Part shown: positions 1-7,680 of the stretch, piece by piece
Layout: each line of letters begins with the position of its first letter
How positions within the stretch are numbered: position 1 is the first letter of the stretch
Source of the DNA: Caballeronia sp. dw_19
GTDB taxonomy: Bacteria; Pseudomonadota; Gammaproteobacteria; Burkholderiales; Burkholderiaceae
Direction of reading: 5' to 3'
Length of the DNA: 64,000 bases
Assembly (NCBI RefSeq): GCF_018449515.1
Contig: NZ_JAAVUQ010000013.1
Coordinates: 124,001 to 188,000, forward strand
Made by a program: the position numbers and the translations under genes
The notes under the pieces: model-generated
Seen by the model: the letters and a program-made list of their open reading frames with translations, nothing else
Databases searched by the model: none
Told to the model about the DNA's origin: nothing

Positions 1-206
1 GTGAGCAACGTGTGCAGTTCATCGTGCGATTCGACATCGAACACACTGTAATTCGCGAACTCCCCGGTCACGCGCCACAGGTGTCGCCACTTGCCCTCTG
101 TCTGCAATCGCTGCGAGAAAGTTTTTTCCGCCGCTTGCAAACGCTCAAGCTCGGCCGGGTTCGTGCCTGCGGGAATGACAACCTGCATATGGACGAGATA
201 TAACAT
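1..206 (-). CDS. Muconolactone isomerase-like protein (partial, 3' end off window)
   Basis: A leftward gene starts at an ATG at 204-206 and runs off the left edge, giving 68 codons. The protein opens MLYLVHMQVVIPAGTNPAEL and continues with a charged helix and a WRHLWRVTGEFANYSVFDV stretch. This fits muconolactone delta-isomerase (CatC, ferredoxin-like fold), which isomerises muconolactone in the beta-ketoadipate pathway; the full protein is usually about 90-100 residues. It is the last visible gene of a leftward set with the DJ-1, EthD and MarR genes, and no other catechol-branch gene is in the window, so the true substrate may differ. The family assignment is from remembered sequence features; the function is inferred. 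Confidence 0.75.
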   Translation of the reverse strand, partial: MLYLVHMQVVIPAGTNPAELERLQAAEKTFSQRLQTEGKWRHLWRVTGEFANYSVFDVESHDELHTLL

Positions 207-256
207 GGACACCTCCAACAGCGAGCCCGCCAACAATCTGATGCTATGCCGAAGCG

Positions 257-943
257 TTATGCACTCACTACAGGGGAGTGACCCGACATCAAGTGATACA
301 GGACGATGCCGTACTCCGAAGCGGATTGCTGGTTCTGACCGGTCAGCAATTTACCGTCGATGACAACGCACGGCGCATCGGTGCCCGCCTCCTGATAGCG
401 CGCTCCCGTTTCTTCGAGCACCTTCTGCGGATAGCGCGGAATGAAACCCGCGCCGAAGAGACGCTCCAGTTCGCGATCGCCGGCAGCCGGATACCCCGTG
501 ACGCGCCGGCCGCGAATCAGTTCGGGAATATTGCCGAGTGCGATCGCTCCGTGACAGATCGCGGCGACGATCTTTTCACGCATCCAGAAATGCTCCAGCA
601 CTTTCGCGAGGTCCTTGTTCGGATAGAGGTCGAAGGTCGCGCCTTGTCCGCCGGCCACGTGAACGGCGTCGTACTGATCCAGTTCGACATCCTGCAGGGC
701 GAGGGTCGTCGCAAGCCTCGCCATCAGCGAGGGATCGGACAGAAATCCCTTGCTGACCAGGTCGTGAGGTTCCGTCGTACCCTCCGCATAGGGATCGCTA
801 TAGGGAGACCAGCCGACCTTGCCACCCTTCGGACTGGCAAAATCCACCTCGACATCACGTTCGATGAGGTGCCAGTAAGGATGGGTGATTTCCGACAACC
901 AGGCCCCGTTCTCGAAACTGGAAATAACAAAAAGGGCTTTCAT
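257..943 (-). CDS. DJ-1/PfpI family protein (type 1 glutamine amidotransferase-like)
   Basis: This is a 228-residue cytosolic protein of the DJ-1/ThiJ/PfpI superfamily. The N-terminal strand MKALFVISSF and the nucleophile elbow AAICHGAIA (Cys130-His131) are visible, with a GGQGATFDL loop ahead of it. The size and the insertion around WSPYSDPYAEGTTEP suit the Hsp31-like branch, whose members act as glyoxalase III/deglycase, chaperone or amidohydrolase; which applies here cannot be told. I chose ATG 943 over the longer upstream frame because AAGGAGCGCGCC precedes it directly and the family begins there. The EthD gene upstream has nearly the same ribosome-binding context, suggesting one operon with the MarR gene. 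Confidence 0.85.
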   Translation of the reverse strand: MKALFVISSFENGAWLSEITHPYWHLIERDVEVDFASPKGGKVGWSPYSDPYAEGTTEPHDLVSKGFLSDPSLMARLATTLALQDVELDQYDAVHVAGGQGATFDLYPNKDLAKVLEHFWMREKIVAAICHGAIALGNIPELIRGRRVTGYPAAGDRELERLFGAGFIPRYPQKVLEETGARYQEAGTDAPCVVIDGKLLTGQNQQSASEYGIVLYHLMSGHSPVVSA

Positions 944-1074
944 GGCGCGCTCCTTGAATGATGATGTCGAGGGTATCCCGCTACGCAACGTGTCGCAATG
1001 ATCGACTCCGGCGCAACAGGTCAATGACAGCTATGGATTTTCTTAGTATGACTACTCTTTCGTGGCGCGTATTG

Positions 1075-1389
1075 CTACCCGACCACGACTTCGCTCACTT
1101 GAACCACCGGAACGAGATCAGTGAAATTGATGATGTCACCAAAAATCGCATTGCCATGAAGCGCCATGCCGCCCTGGAACACATCCACCGATTCACAGAA
1201 AACGTGGCACATCGCGACATAGGGCGCCGGCATTTCGGGCGCTCCGCCGGCGAGACCTTTGTCGATCGTGTAGTACGCGCAAGCTTCCGCCAGCTTGGCC
1301 TTGACCATCGGCATATGGCGGTCCCGGTAATACTCATGATCGAACCGGGCTGCGGCCATGTTCGGGTACATCACGCTAACCTTGATCAT
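1075..1389 (-). CDS. EthD-domain protein
   Basis: This 104-residue protein begins MIKVSVMYPN and contains the EthD signature region FDHEYYRDRHMPMVKAKL, followed by a C-terminal strand. EthD proteins are dimeric alpha+beta barrels first linked to ethyl tert-butyl ether degradation; many small members have no proven activity. The start at 1389 is preceded by AAGGAGCGCGTC, and a longer reading frame upstream lacks family similarity. It lies between the MarR and DJ-1 genes on the same strand. Together with the CatC-like fragment it makes a small set of ferredoxin-fold proteins, which hints at aromatic or quinone handling, but this is inference. Confidence 0.8.
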   Translation of the reverse strand: MIKVSVMYPNMAAARFDHEYYRDRHMPMVKAKLAEACAYYTIDKGLAGGAPEMPAPYVAMCHVFCESVDVFQGGMALHGNAIFGDIINFTDLVPVVQVSEVVVG

Positions 1390-1583
1390 GACGCGCTCCT
1401 TCAGCGGGAATGGCAGGGACCCATTGGGCAGAAATGTGACGGACGCCACATCACAAGGTCACGATGAGCCAATTCTCGTGCAGCCGGAACACTAGCAGCA
1501 ACTAAAGCGTTGCTAAAGGTTGCTAACGCCCTTCAATGCATGCCACCCGCCGCCGGCATGTGAATAATGAGCGCGCCATTTCA

Positions 1584-2039
1584 TCAGGCTTGGTCCACGC
1601 CGTCCTCGTTCTGCGAGGACAACTCGCGGCCAACCTTGATGACGACATTAAGCGCATGCCGAAGCCGAACCGCCTCCGCTGCGCCAAAGCTGTCTTCGAA
1701 GCGCTGATGGATCTCTTCCCACAGCGGCATCGCTTTGGCCAGCATGCGCCGGCCGGCCGCGGTGAGGTCGACGACACGTTCACGCCGGTCTTCGCCAATA
1801 TCGAGCCGCACGAATTTATCGCGCTGGAGAGGCCGCAGATTTCGTCCCAAGGTAGAGCGGTCCATAGCAAGCACGTTGGCAAACTGATTTTGCGTAATCG
1901 GACCAACGGCCGCGAGGCGCGCAAGAATGGAAAACTGGGTCATCTTCAAGCCTGTGGGGCGGAGCGCTTCGTCGTACGCGGCGCTGAGTACTCGCGCCGC
2001 GCTGCGAAGGGTCGAGCAATTGCACTGCAAAGCTTTCAT
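1584..2039 (-). CDS. MarR family transcriptional regulator
   Basis: This is a 151-residue winged-helix regulator. Helix 1 is cysteine-bearing (MKALQCNCSTLRSAARVLS). The DNA-recognition segment is ITQNQFANVLAMDRSTLGRNLRPLQRD and the wing follows in LDIGEDRRERVVDLTAAGRRML, which is typical MarR layout and length. I chose ATG 2039, with AGGAAA upstream, rather than the open frame to 2117. It is divergent from the cNMP/thioredoxin-reductase fusion gene across about 215 bp and is first in the leftward EthD/DJ-1/CatC-like set, so it probably controls one or both. Cys6 and Cys8 could be redox sensors, which is speculative. Confidence 0.88.
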   Translation of the reverse strand: MKALQCNCSTLRSAARVLSAAYDEALRPTGLKMTQFSILARLAAVGPITQNQFANVLAMDRSTLGRNLRPLQRDKFVRLDIGEDRRERVVDLTAAGRRMLAKAMPLWEEIHQRFEDSFGAAEAVRLRHALNVVIKVGRELSSQNEDGVDQA

Positions 2040-2254
2040 ATCGATTTCCTGAGCACGATCGTTCGAGTATAGATAAATCCGTGCATATGCTCCATTCCCG
2101 TTGTGTCGCACCCGCAACCCTGCGTTAGCAGCAATTTATATCGATTTATTCGCGAATTCCGCTGCAGCGACCCATCATCAAATTGCGGGCGACGGTGCGA
2201 GCCGGACGCTCCTCGCGGGTTTTGAAGGTCGCGCTGCCGGAACAGGAGGCTGTC

Positions 2255-3883
2255 ATGTCTTACGCGCCGATACTCACCGAATCGCAGCTTGAACGGGTTC
2301 GCGTCTTCACGAAACCGCGACAGGCCGCAGCCGATGAAGTGCTTTATGACCCTGACGACGACACGCCGCCGGTGTACGTCGTGATAGACGGCAATATCCG
2401 GATCATCTCGTTCGCGGGTGGCATCGAGCAAACGGTGACGACCTACTCAGCAGGCCAGTTTTCCGGGGAATTGCTGATGATTGCCGGCAGGCGATCGATC
2501 TACCGATGCCAGGCCGTCACGTCATCGAGCCTGCTCGAACTGAGCGCAGAAAATTTGCGCACGTTGATCGGCAAGGATGCCGAGCTAAGCGACATCTTCA
2601 TGAAGGCGTTTCTCGCACGTCGTCTCAAGTTGTCCAGCGATGGTCATAGCAACGTGCTCATTCTGGGCTCACGTTATTCCCCCGGGACGCTCGCGCTTAG
2701 AGAATTCCTGACGCGAGACGGCCATCCTTTCGCCTACGTCGATCTCGACACCGATCGCACGGCTCAGGAAATGCTCGATCGCTTCGGCGTATGCAGCGAC
2801 GACGTCCCTGTCGTGATCTGCAACAACGGAAAAGTGCTGAGAAATCCAACGCCGCGCGAAGTCGCCGAAGCGCTGGGTTTCAACAGGAATATCGACGATT
2901 CCCAAGTGCGCGACATCGTGGTCGTAGGCGCCGGTCCCGCAGGACTAGCGGCCGCGGTGTATGCCGCATCAGAGGGGCTCGACGTGCTCGTGATCGAGCG
3001 TGCTGCGCCCGGTGGACAAGCTGGCTCCAGCTCGAGGATCGAAAACTACCTCGGTTTTCCAACCGGGCTGTCCGGTCAGGAACTGGCGACAAGCGCGATC
3101 GCCCAGTCGGAAAAATTCGGTGCAAAGATCATGGTGGCACGCAACGTCGCACGCCTGAACTGCAATGAACGCCCCTACCGGCTCTCACTCGATGACGGCC
3201 AACAGATCCTCACCCACGCCATCGTGCTTGCCACCGGCGCCACGTACAACCAGCCGGCGCTGCCAAACATCGATCGCTTTACGGGTCGCGGCATTTACTA
3301 CAACGCCACCTTCATGGAAGCCCAACTGTGCAAGGACGAGCCCGTGGTCGTCATCGGCGGCAATTCCGCCGGGCAGGCCGCCGTGTTTCTCGCACAGAAC
3401 ACTGCGGGCGTACAGATGCTGATCAGGTCGCATGGTCTGGCGGACACGATGTCGCGCTATCTGATCCAGCGCATTGAAGAAAATCCGCTCATTCACATGC
3501 ACTTCAACAGCGAGCTCGCCGGCATGAGCGGCGATGACCACCTTGAAGAGGTGTCGTGGCTCGACAAGGCGACTGGCGAAGTGACCACGCAGCCGGTCCG
3601 CCATGTCTTCGTCATGACAGGCGCGTCACCAAAAACCGGATGGCTTGCCGGCTGCCTGTCGCTCGACCGACAAGGGTTCGTGCTGACGGGCCGCGATCTG
3701 GAAAATGCCACGCCGCCGCAGCCGTGGACGCTCACGAGACGTCCCTACATGCTCGAAACCAGTCTGCCAGGGGTGTTCGCCGTGGGCGACGCGCGTGCGG
3801 GAAACGTGAAACGCGTTGCATCGGCGGTGGGAGAAGGTTCCATCGTCGTGCACATGGTGCATCAGGTGCTGGCGGGAATTTAA
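2255..3883 (+). CDS. cNMP-binding / thioredoxin-like / thioredoxin reductase-like fusion protein
   Basis: This 542-residue protein has three parts. Residues 1-130 form a Crp-type cyclic-nucleotide-binding jelly roll (VYVVIDGNIRIISF, then YSAGQFSGELLMIAGRRS). Residues 133-210 form a thioredoxin/glutaredoxin-like fold without an obvious CxxC. From 220 on is a thioredoxin-reductase-like FAD/NAD(P) module with GAGPAG at 225-230, GGQAGSSSRIENYLGFP, a GGNSAG nucleotide motif at 368-373 and a C-terminal FAVGDARAGNVKR segment. In thioredoxin reductase the redox CxxC lies just before the second nucleotide motif; here that stretch is YYNATFMEA, so the dithiol is missing. The start at 2255 has AGGAGG upstream. 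It may be an NAD(P)H oxidoreductase gated by a ligand; its electron acceptor is unknown. It is divergent from the MarR gene. Confidence 0.88.
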   Translation: MSYAPILTESQLERVRVFTKPRQAAADEVLYDPDDDTPPVYVVIDGNIRIISFAGGIEQTVTTYSAGQFSGELLMIAGRRSIYRCQAVTSSSLLELSAENLRTLIGKDAELSDIFMKAFLARRLKLSSDGHSNVLILGSRYSPGTLALREFLTRDGHPFAYVDLDTDRTAQEMLDRFGVCSDDVPVVICNNGKVLRNPTPREVAEALGFNRNIDDSQVRDIVVVGAGPAGLAAAVYAASEGLDVLVIERAAPGGQAGSSSRIENYLGFPTGLSGQELATSAIAQSEKFGAKIMVARNVARLNCNERPYRLSLDDGQQILTHAIVLATGATYNQPALPNIDRFTGRGIYYNATFMEAQLCKDEPVVVIGGNSAGQAAVFLAQNTAGVQMLIRSHGLADTMSRYLIQRIEENPLIHMHFNSELAGMSGDDHLEEVSWLDKATGEVTTQPVRHVFVMTGASPKTGWLAGCLSLDRQGFVLTGRDLENATPPQPWTLTRRPYMLETSLPGVFAVGDARAGNVKRVASAVGEGSIVVHMVHQVLAGI

Positions 3884-4006
3884 CCATGCCGCTCGCATGA
3901 GCCGCTCATTGACCACTCTTGTTCGATAACACGCCTGAATCGCGAGACCGGCAAACACGTTTCTGCGACCCAGGCAATTGCTCAACCCGCCGAGGAGGCT
4001 TGAATC

Positions 4007-4435
4007 ATGAAAACCGCAAAGGAACTGCTGCTAGCGTACATCGATGGAAGCGCGCGCGAATCCGCTGCGCTCTTTGCCGAGAATGGCGCGCTCGAGTTGC
4101 CCTATCTGTCCGATCTGGGGGTTGAGCCGCGTTATGAAGGGCCAGCGAACATTGATGCATTCCTAACCTTTCTGCATGAACGGATGTACCCGGGTTTTCG
4201 TTTCGTTGATGTACAGATTTATATCGACACGCCCGAGCAGGCTTTTGGCGAATACACGATTCATCACCAATCGGGCATTTCCGGCAAAACGGTCCACCAA
4301 CGCTTCTTTGGGCACTGCACCGCCGCGAACGGCAAGATCGTCCTGCTGCGCGAAGCACTCAACGTATTTGCCGCAGCGGACGCGATGTTCCCCGGCGGCC
4401 TGGCAGACGTTGTCGACAGGACGAGCGAACGATGA
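4007..4435 (+). CDS. NTF2-like (SnoaL-type) protein
   Basis: This 142-residue protein has the NTF2 cone fold pattern: an initial helix (AKELLLAYIDGSARESAALFAENGALELPYL), a middle helix (GPANIDAFLTFLHERM) and C-terminal strands (EYTIHHQSGISGKTVHQRFFGHCTAANGKI). Such proteins are isomerases, cyclases or ligand-binding proteins; no catalytic residues can be assigned. GAGGAGG sits well placed before the ATG. The stop overlaps the next gene's start (ATGA), so the two are co-translated. It follows the fusion oxidoreductase by 123 bp on the same strand. Confidence 0.8.
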   Translation: MKTAKELLLAYIDGSARESAALFAENGALELPYLSDLGVEPRYEGPANIDAFLTFLHERMYPGFRFVDVQIYIDTPEQAFGEYTIHHQSGISGKTVHQRFFGHCTAANGKIVLLREALNVFAAADAMFPGGLADVVDRTSER

Positions 4436-5016
4436 ACCTCTCCTCTTCTCAAACGGATCATGTGATTCAGGCCGCACAAGCAGCCGTCACGACGACATTG
4501 CGCTCTCGCGCTGCCGCCGTCCTCGGCGCGCTGTGCCTCACGTTGCCTGCGTCCCTGCCTTCGGTGGCGGCCCAGCAGCGCGACGACGCCGTACCGCTCG
4601 ACGCCGCCACCGAACACACGATCAAGACGCTGTATCGCAGTCTCATTGATGCGGAAAATCGCCACGACATAGAGGCCGTCCGGCCGTTCGTCTGGAACTC
4701 GTCCACAGCCGTATTCGTCGCGAAAACTGCGACGCCTGGCGAAGGGGGATGGGCGGGTTTCTGGGGTAACGATACGGTCCTCCAGCATCTTCAAGACATC
4801 TATAAAGGGCCGTTCTACATTGCCCCCGACTATGCTGGCGAAAGAGAAGTCGCGCTGTCGGCGGACGTTGTTCAAACCTATGTGCCGGTCAAGATCACCG
4901 TGGCGTATGCGGGACAAACCCCTGTACCGAAACCGTTCCTGATGATCCTCGAGTGGGTGCGAACCGGATCCGGCTGGAAAATGGCCACGGACATTGCTTT
5001 GCCGATTCCCTCCTGA
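4432..5016 (+). CDS. Exported NTF2-like protein
   Basis: This 194-residue protein has a long polar N-region, a hydrophobic stretch (AAAVLGALCLTLPASLPSVA) and a likely signal-peptidase site around VAA-QQ near residue 46-47. The mature part (TEHTIKTLYRSLIDAENRHDIEAVRPFVW, ending in FLMILEWVRTGSGWKMATD) matches the NTF2/DUF4440-like pattern. It overlaps the preceding NTF2-like gene by four bases. A pair with one cytosolic and one exported member of the same fold is notable. The function is unknown; the signal peptide is a visual call. Confidence 0.72.
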   Translation: MNLSSSQTDHVIQAAQAAVTTTLRSRAAAVLGALCLTLPASLPSVAAQQRDDAVPLDAATEHTIKTLYRSLIDAENRHDIEAVRPFVWNSSTAVFVAKTATPGEGGWAGFWGNDTVLQHLQDIYKGPFYIAPDYAGEREVALSADVVQTYVPVKITVAYAGQTPVPKPFLMILEWVRTGSGWKMATDIALPIPS

Positions 5017-5189
5017 CACCGTCCGTCGAGGTCACGTGAATGTCCCGCGCTAGTCTATTCCGGACATCGCTACCCACGCCTCCTCCAATTCCCGGACTAT
5101 ATGTATGCCAGACCTGCCCGTAAGCGCTCCGGGCAACGTATTAGCGCCAGTTGATAGCGGCAGCCATGCCGGCGGTCAGATCCCGGAAA

Positions 5190-5215
5190 CAGGCCAGTCG
5201 AACCCGACCGGCCTG
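5190..5215. terminator. Hairpin between convergent genes
   Basis: CAGGCC-A-GTCG and CGAC-C-GGCCTG form an 11-position stem with one mismatch around a four-base loop. It lies between the 3' ends of the exported NTF2-like gene and the convergent membrane protein gene, so it could end transcription from both sides. There is no clear T-run. Confidence 0.4.
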
Positions 5216-5234
5216 CAGTCCGCGCAGGTTCAGG

Positions 5235-5936
5235 TCAGGAAACCCTTCGCCGTCCCATTGCATCGGTCACTACTGCATCATCGCGTGCTGAACCGCCGCC
5301 TTCTTCAAACGGCGGCTGATGGCGAAAACCCGCGCTGCCGGACACCACCGCGATGATGGCGCCGACCACCAGCGCCGCAAACGAATACCACGTCGCGCGG
5401 GCAATGCCACGCGCGGCCGTCTGCGCCGTTTGCATCGCGTCCTGCTGCGCATCGGCGCCGGCCGCCGCCGACGCTGCTCCCTCCACCGCTGCCTGCGCCT
5501 GCTGCCTGGCGGAATCGGCGAGCGATCCAGGCGGTTGATTACCCGCCGCCGCCCCGACGGTCGCAGTCGTCGCCGCGACGTTACCCGCCACGCTGACCGC
5601 CCCGCCAATAATCGATGTCATGCCATAGAGAAGCAGCAAGGTCATCACAGCCCACGCAAGCAAACCGTGAAGCCATCCGAGCACCGGCGCGCAACGCCCC
5701 GCAAAGTACGAACCGATAAACACGGCAAGAACGGTTGTAACAATCACCCACACGCCCGAGCCGAATCCAAAGACGCGCCCGGGATTTGGCTGCGACATGG
5801 GCGCGAGAAGAGACGCGCCTATCGCGGTCCCCAGCACGCTCATGATCAAATAAACGATCAACGACAGGATCACGCCGGCTATGACCGCGCCCCACGCGAT
5901 ACGGGGCAAGCCATCTTGAGTAGTCAGGAGTCGCAT
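5235..5936 (-). CDS. Small inner-membrane protein of unknown function
   Basis: This 233-residue protein has about four membrane segments: near residues 13-35 (WGAVIAGVILSLIVYLIMSV), 58-80 (VWVIVTTVLAVFIGSYFAG), 87-112 and 190-210. Between the third and fourth is an Ala/Gln-rich soluble loop (DSARQQAQAAVEGAASAAAGADAQ), probably helical. I recognise no family with a known role. I took ATG 5936 because the upstream extension is polar and unlike a membrane protein start. It is convergent with the NTF2-like pair and divergent from the response regulator. Confidence 0.7.
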   Translation of the reverse strand: MRLLTTQDGLPRIAWGAVIAGVILSLIVYLIMSVLGTAIGASLLAPMSQPNPGRVFGFGSGVWVIVTTVLAVFIGSYFAGRCAPVLGWLHGLLAWAVMTLLLLYGMTSIIGGAVSVAGNVAATTATVGAAAGNQPPGSLADSARQQAQAAVEGAASAAAGADAQQDAMQTAQTAARGIARATWYSFAALVVGAIIAVVSGSAGFRHQPPFEEGGGSARDDAVVTDAMGRRRVS

Positions 5937-6149
5937 AGGTGTCCCCTCTGAACGGGAAGTCGATTGTCGAACGGATTGCCGACGACATTGCGCCGGGCAA
6001 CCGCTCTCTGCAATCGCCGTTCCCACACTTTAGGGTCGGCTCAAGCTGGCATCTTCGTTGCAAGGTGTTACATACGAACCACGAACGCGCGATCTCGTTC
6101 GGTTCATCTGCTTGCAGAGCAGCAACATCCGCTTAATGCCGAGGGAATC

Positions 6150-6500
6150 GTGCACATCCTGTTTATTGACGACCATAAGGATTCAGCCGACGCGTTTGGC
6201 GCGATAGCGTCCGGCCTGGGGCACAAAGTTCAAGTTGCGTACGACGGCCACACCGCGATGGAGTTGATCCAGGCGCAGAGTTTCGATGTCGTTTTCTTCG
6301 ACATCGAATTACCCGATGCCGATGGCCGGGAGCTATGCCGGCGCGTACGCAACGAAGGTGCGTCCCGCGACGCGTGTGTAATCGCGGTCACCGGCAGGAC
6401 CGATCTTGGGGACAAGGACCTTGAACCGTTCGACGGTTATCTGCACAAGCCGATCAGCGCGGGCGCTTTGGAGCATGCGCTGAAATTCTCCGAAGGCTGA
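6150..6500 (+). CDS. Single-domain response regulator (CheY-like)
   Basis: This 116-residue receiver domain has no output domain. All expected phosphorylation residues are present: acidic pair Asp7-Asp8 (ILFIDDHKDS), phosphoacceptor Asp51 (VVFFDIELPD), Thr81 (VIAVTGRT) and Lys100 (YLHKPIS). A GTG start at 6150 behind GAGGG gives an ordinary receiver length; the open frame upstream is arginine-rich and not plausible. No histidine kinase is adjacent, so it probably receives phosphate from a hybrid kinase encoded elsewhere. The stop at 6500 nearly abuts the 3' end of the convergent dioxygenase gene. Confidence 0.85.
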   Translation: MHILFIDDHKDSADAFGAIASGLGHKVQVAYDGHTAMELIQAQSFDVVFFDIELPDADGRELCRRVRNEGASRDACVIAVTGRTDLGDKDLEPFDGYLHKPISAGALEHALKFSEG

Positions 6501-6501
6501 A

Positions 6502-7356
6502 TCAGCGCATGGCGTTTTTTCGACCCTCGGCGTTCGTCGCAACGGCGATTGCATCGAGATTCTGCGGATACGGGAAGTTCAAACCGAGCAACTGCCGCAT
6601 TGTCGGGCTGGCGTCCTTGACGAACGTTTCGCCGACCATCGCGCGCAAATCTTCCATCGGCTTGACGAATTTCGGCAGGTATTGAATCAGCACCGCGCTG
6701 CGATCCTGCGTGCTGTGGTTTGGCATCGCGCAATGCCAGGTCGCACCGAAGAAAACAATCGCGTCGCCGGGCTCCGCTTCCATGCGCTCGCAGCGCTCGA
6801 AGAAGGCATCGCCCTCGCCGGGATAACGCAATTCATGCTGCGTGTGCGGCACAAAAGCCGTCGCACCGGTTTGCGCCGTGAACGGATCGAGTGGAATGGT
6901 CACTTGCGCGTTGAGTGGAAAACTCGTGTTGATGCCAACGGGAAATGTCGTCGCCGCATGAAAATCCCAGTACGGGTAATCGATATGCGGCTCCTGTCCG
7001 GGACCGTCCGGCAAGATCCGGTTCGCTGCGATCGACCCCATGATGAAGTCGTCACCGAGAAAGAGCCGCATGGCCGCGACAATAGCGGGCTGTTCGGCCA
7101 TCTCCGAAAACACGTCGCCTTTGGCAAGCAGATTCCACACGCGCCGCTGTAAATGCAACCGCTGATCTTCGGCCGCCTGTCCCTGAAAATGCGTGACCGT
7201 CTGCGCGCGGTCCTGCGAATGCGCCATCACCACGCGGCGCGCTTCTGCCACCTGCACTGCGCTGAACACGCCACGAATACGCACCGCGCCCGGTCCTCGC
7301 AGCAGCGCTTCAACGACTCCTTCAGGCGTCACCGCGCCGGCTTCCATGCTGTCCAC
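6502..7356 (-). CDS. Phytanoyl-CoA dioxygenase family protein (2OG-Fe(II) oxygenase)
   Basis: This protein of about 284 residues has the non-haem iron triad of the PhyH family: HID in EPHIDYPYWD near residue 124-126 and the distal His in GATWHCAMPN near 208, with an Arg (TQDRSAVL) positioned to bind 2-oxoglutarate. It probably hydroxylates a small molecule using 2-oxoglutarate and O2. I prefer GTG 7356 because AGGGAG lies six to seven bases upstream; ATG 7347 and GTG 7380 are alternatives. It is divergent from the diiron oxygenase operon across about 320 bp, so the two may belong to one pathway. The substrate cannot be read from the sequence. Confidence 0.82.
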   Translation of the reverse strand: MDSMEAGAVTPEGVVEALLRGPGAVRIRGVFSAVQVAEARRVVMAHSQDRAQTVTHFQGQAAEDQRLHLQRRVWNLLAKGDVFSEMAEQPAIVAAMRLFLGDDFIMGSIAANRILPDGPGQEPHIDYPYWDFHAATTFPVGINTSFPLNAQVTIPLDPFTAQTGATAFVPHTQHELRYPGEGDAFFERCERMEAEPGDAIVFFGATWHCAMPNHSTQDRSAVLIQYLPKFVKPMEDLRAMVGETFVKDASPTMRQLLGLNFPYPQNLDAIAVATNAEGRKNAMR

Positions 7357-7680
7357 AGCAGTCTCCCTGGACGAGTTCACGCAGCACTCCGGCTGCTAAT
7401 GCACACAAGCATAGAAGACCGCTTTCACCAATGCAACGAAAATTTCACACGTTAATTCGGTGGAATTTAATTTCTATTTTAGAAAACCATAGCCGATGCG
7501 GCCCGCAGACGTACTTGATGGAAATCCATCATTTTTTTGAGTGAGCAGCAAGCGGTGGTCATCTATCGTTGTCTCAACAAGAAGGCCGTCCGGCGGTTGG
7601 ACCTGACGGGAAGTGCTCAGACATCGCTTAAACATTGCTTGAAACATTGCTTGAAACACTAAATAAGCAGGAGACAACCC
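7357..7680. other. Divergent promoter region with small palindrome and 12-bp direct repeats
   Basis: This gene-free stretch separates the PhyH-like gene from the desaturase operon. It contains an AT-rich part with TTTCTA-TTT-TAGAAA (7471-7485), a 15-bp interrupted palindrome that could be an operator. Two exact direct repeats of ACATTGCTTGAA follow (7632-7643 and 7644-7655) with a degenerate copy before them at 7621-7631. The repeats end 25 bp before the desaturase ATG, which has AGGAG upstream. No clear promoter hexamers were picked. Confidence 0.5.
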
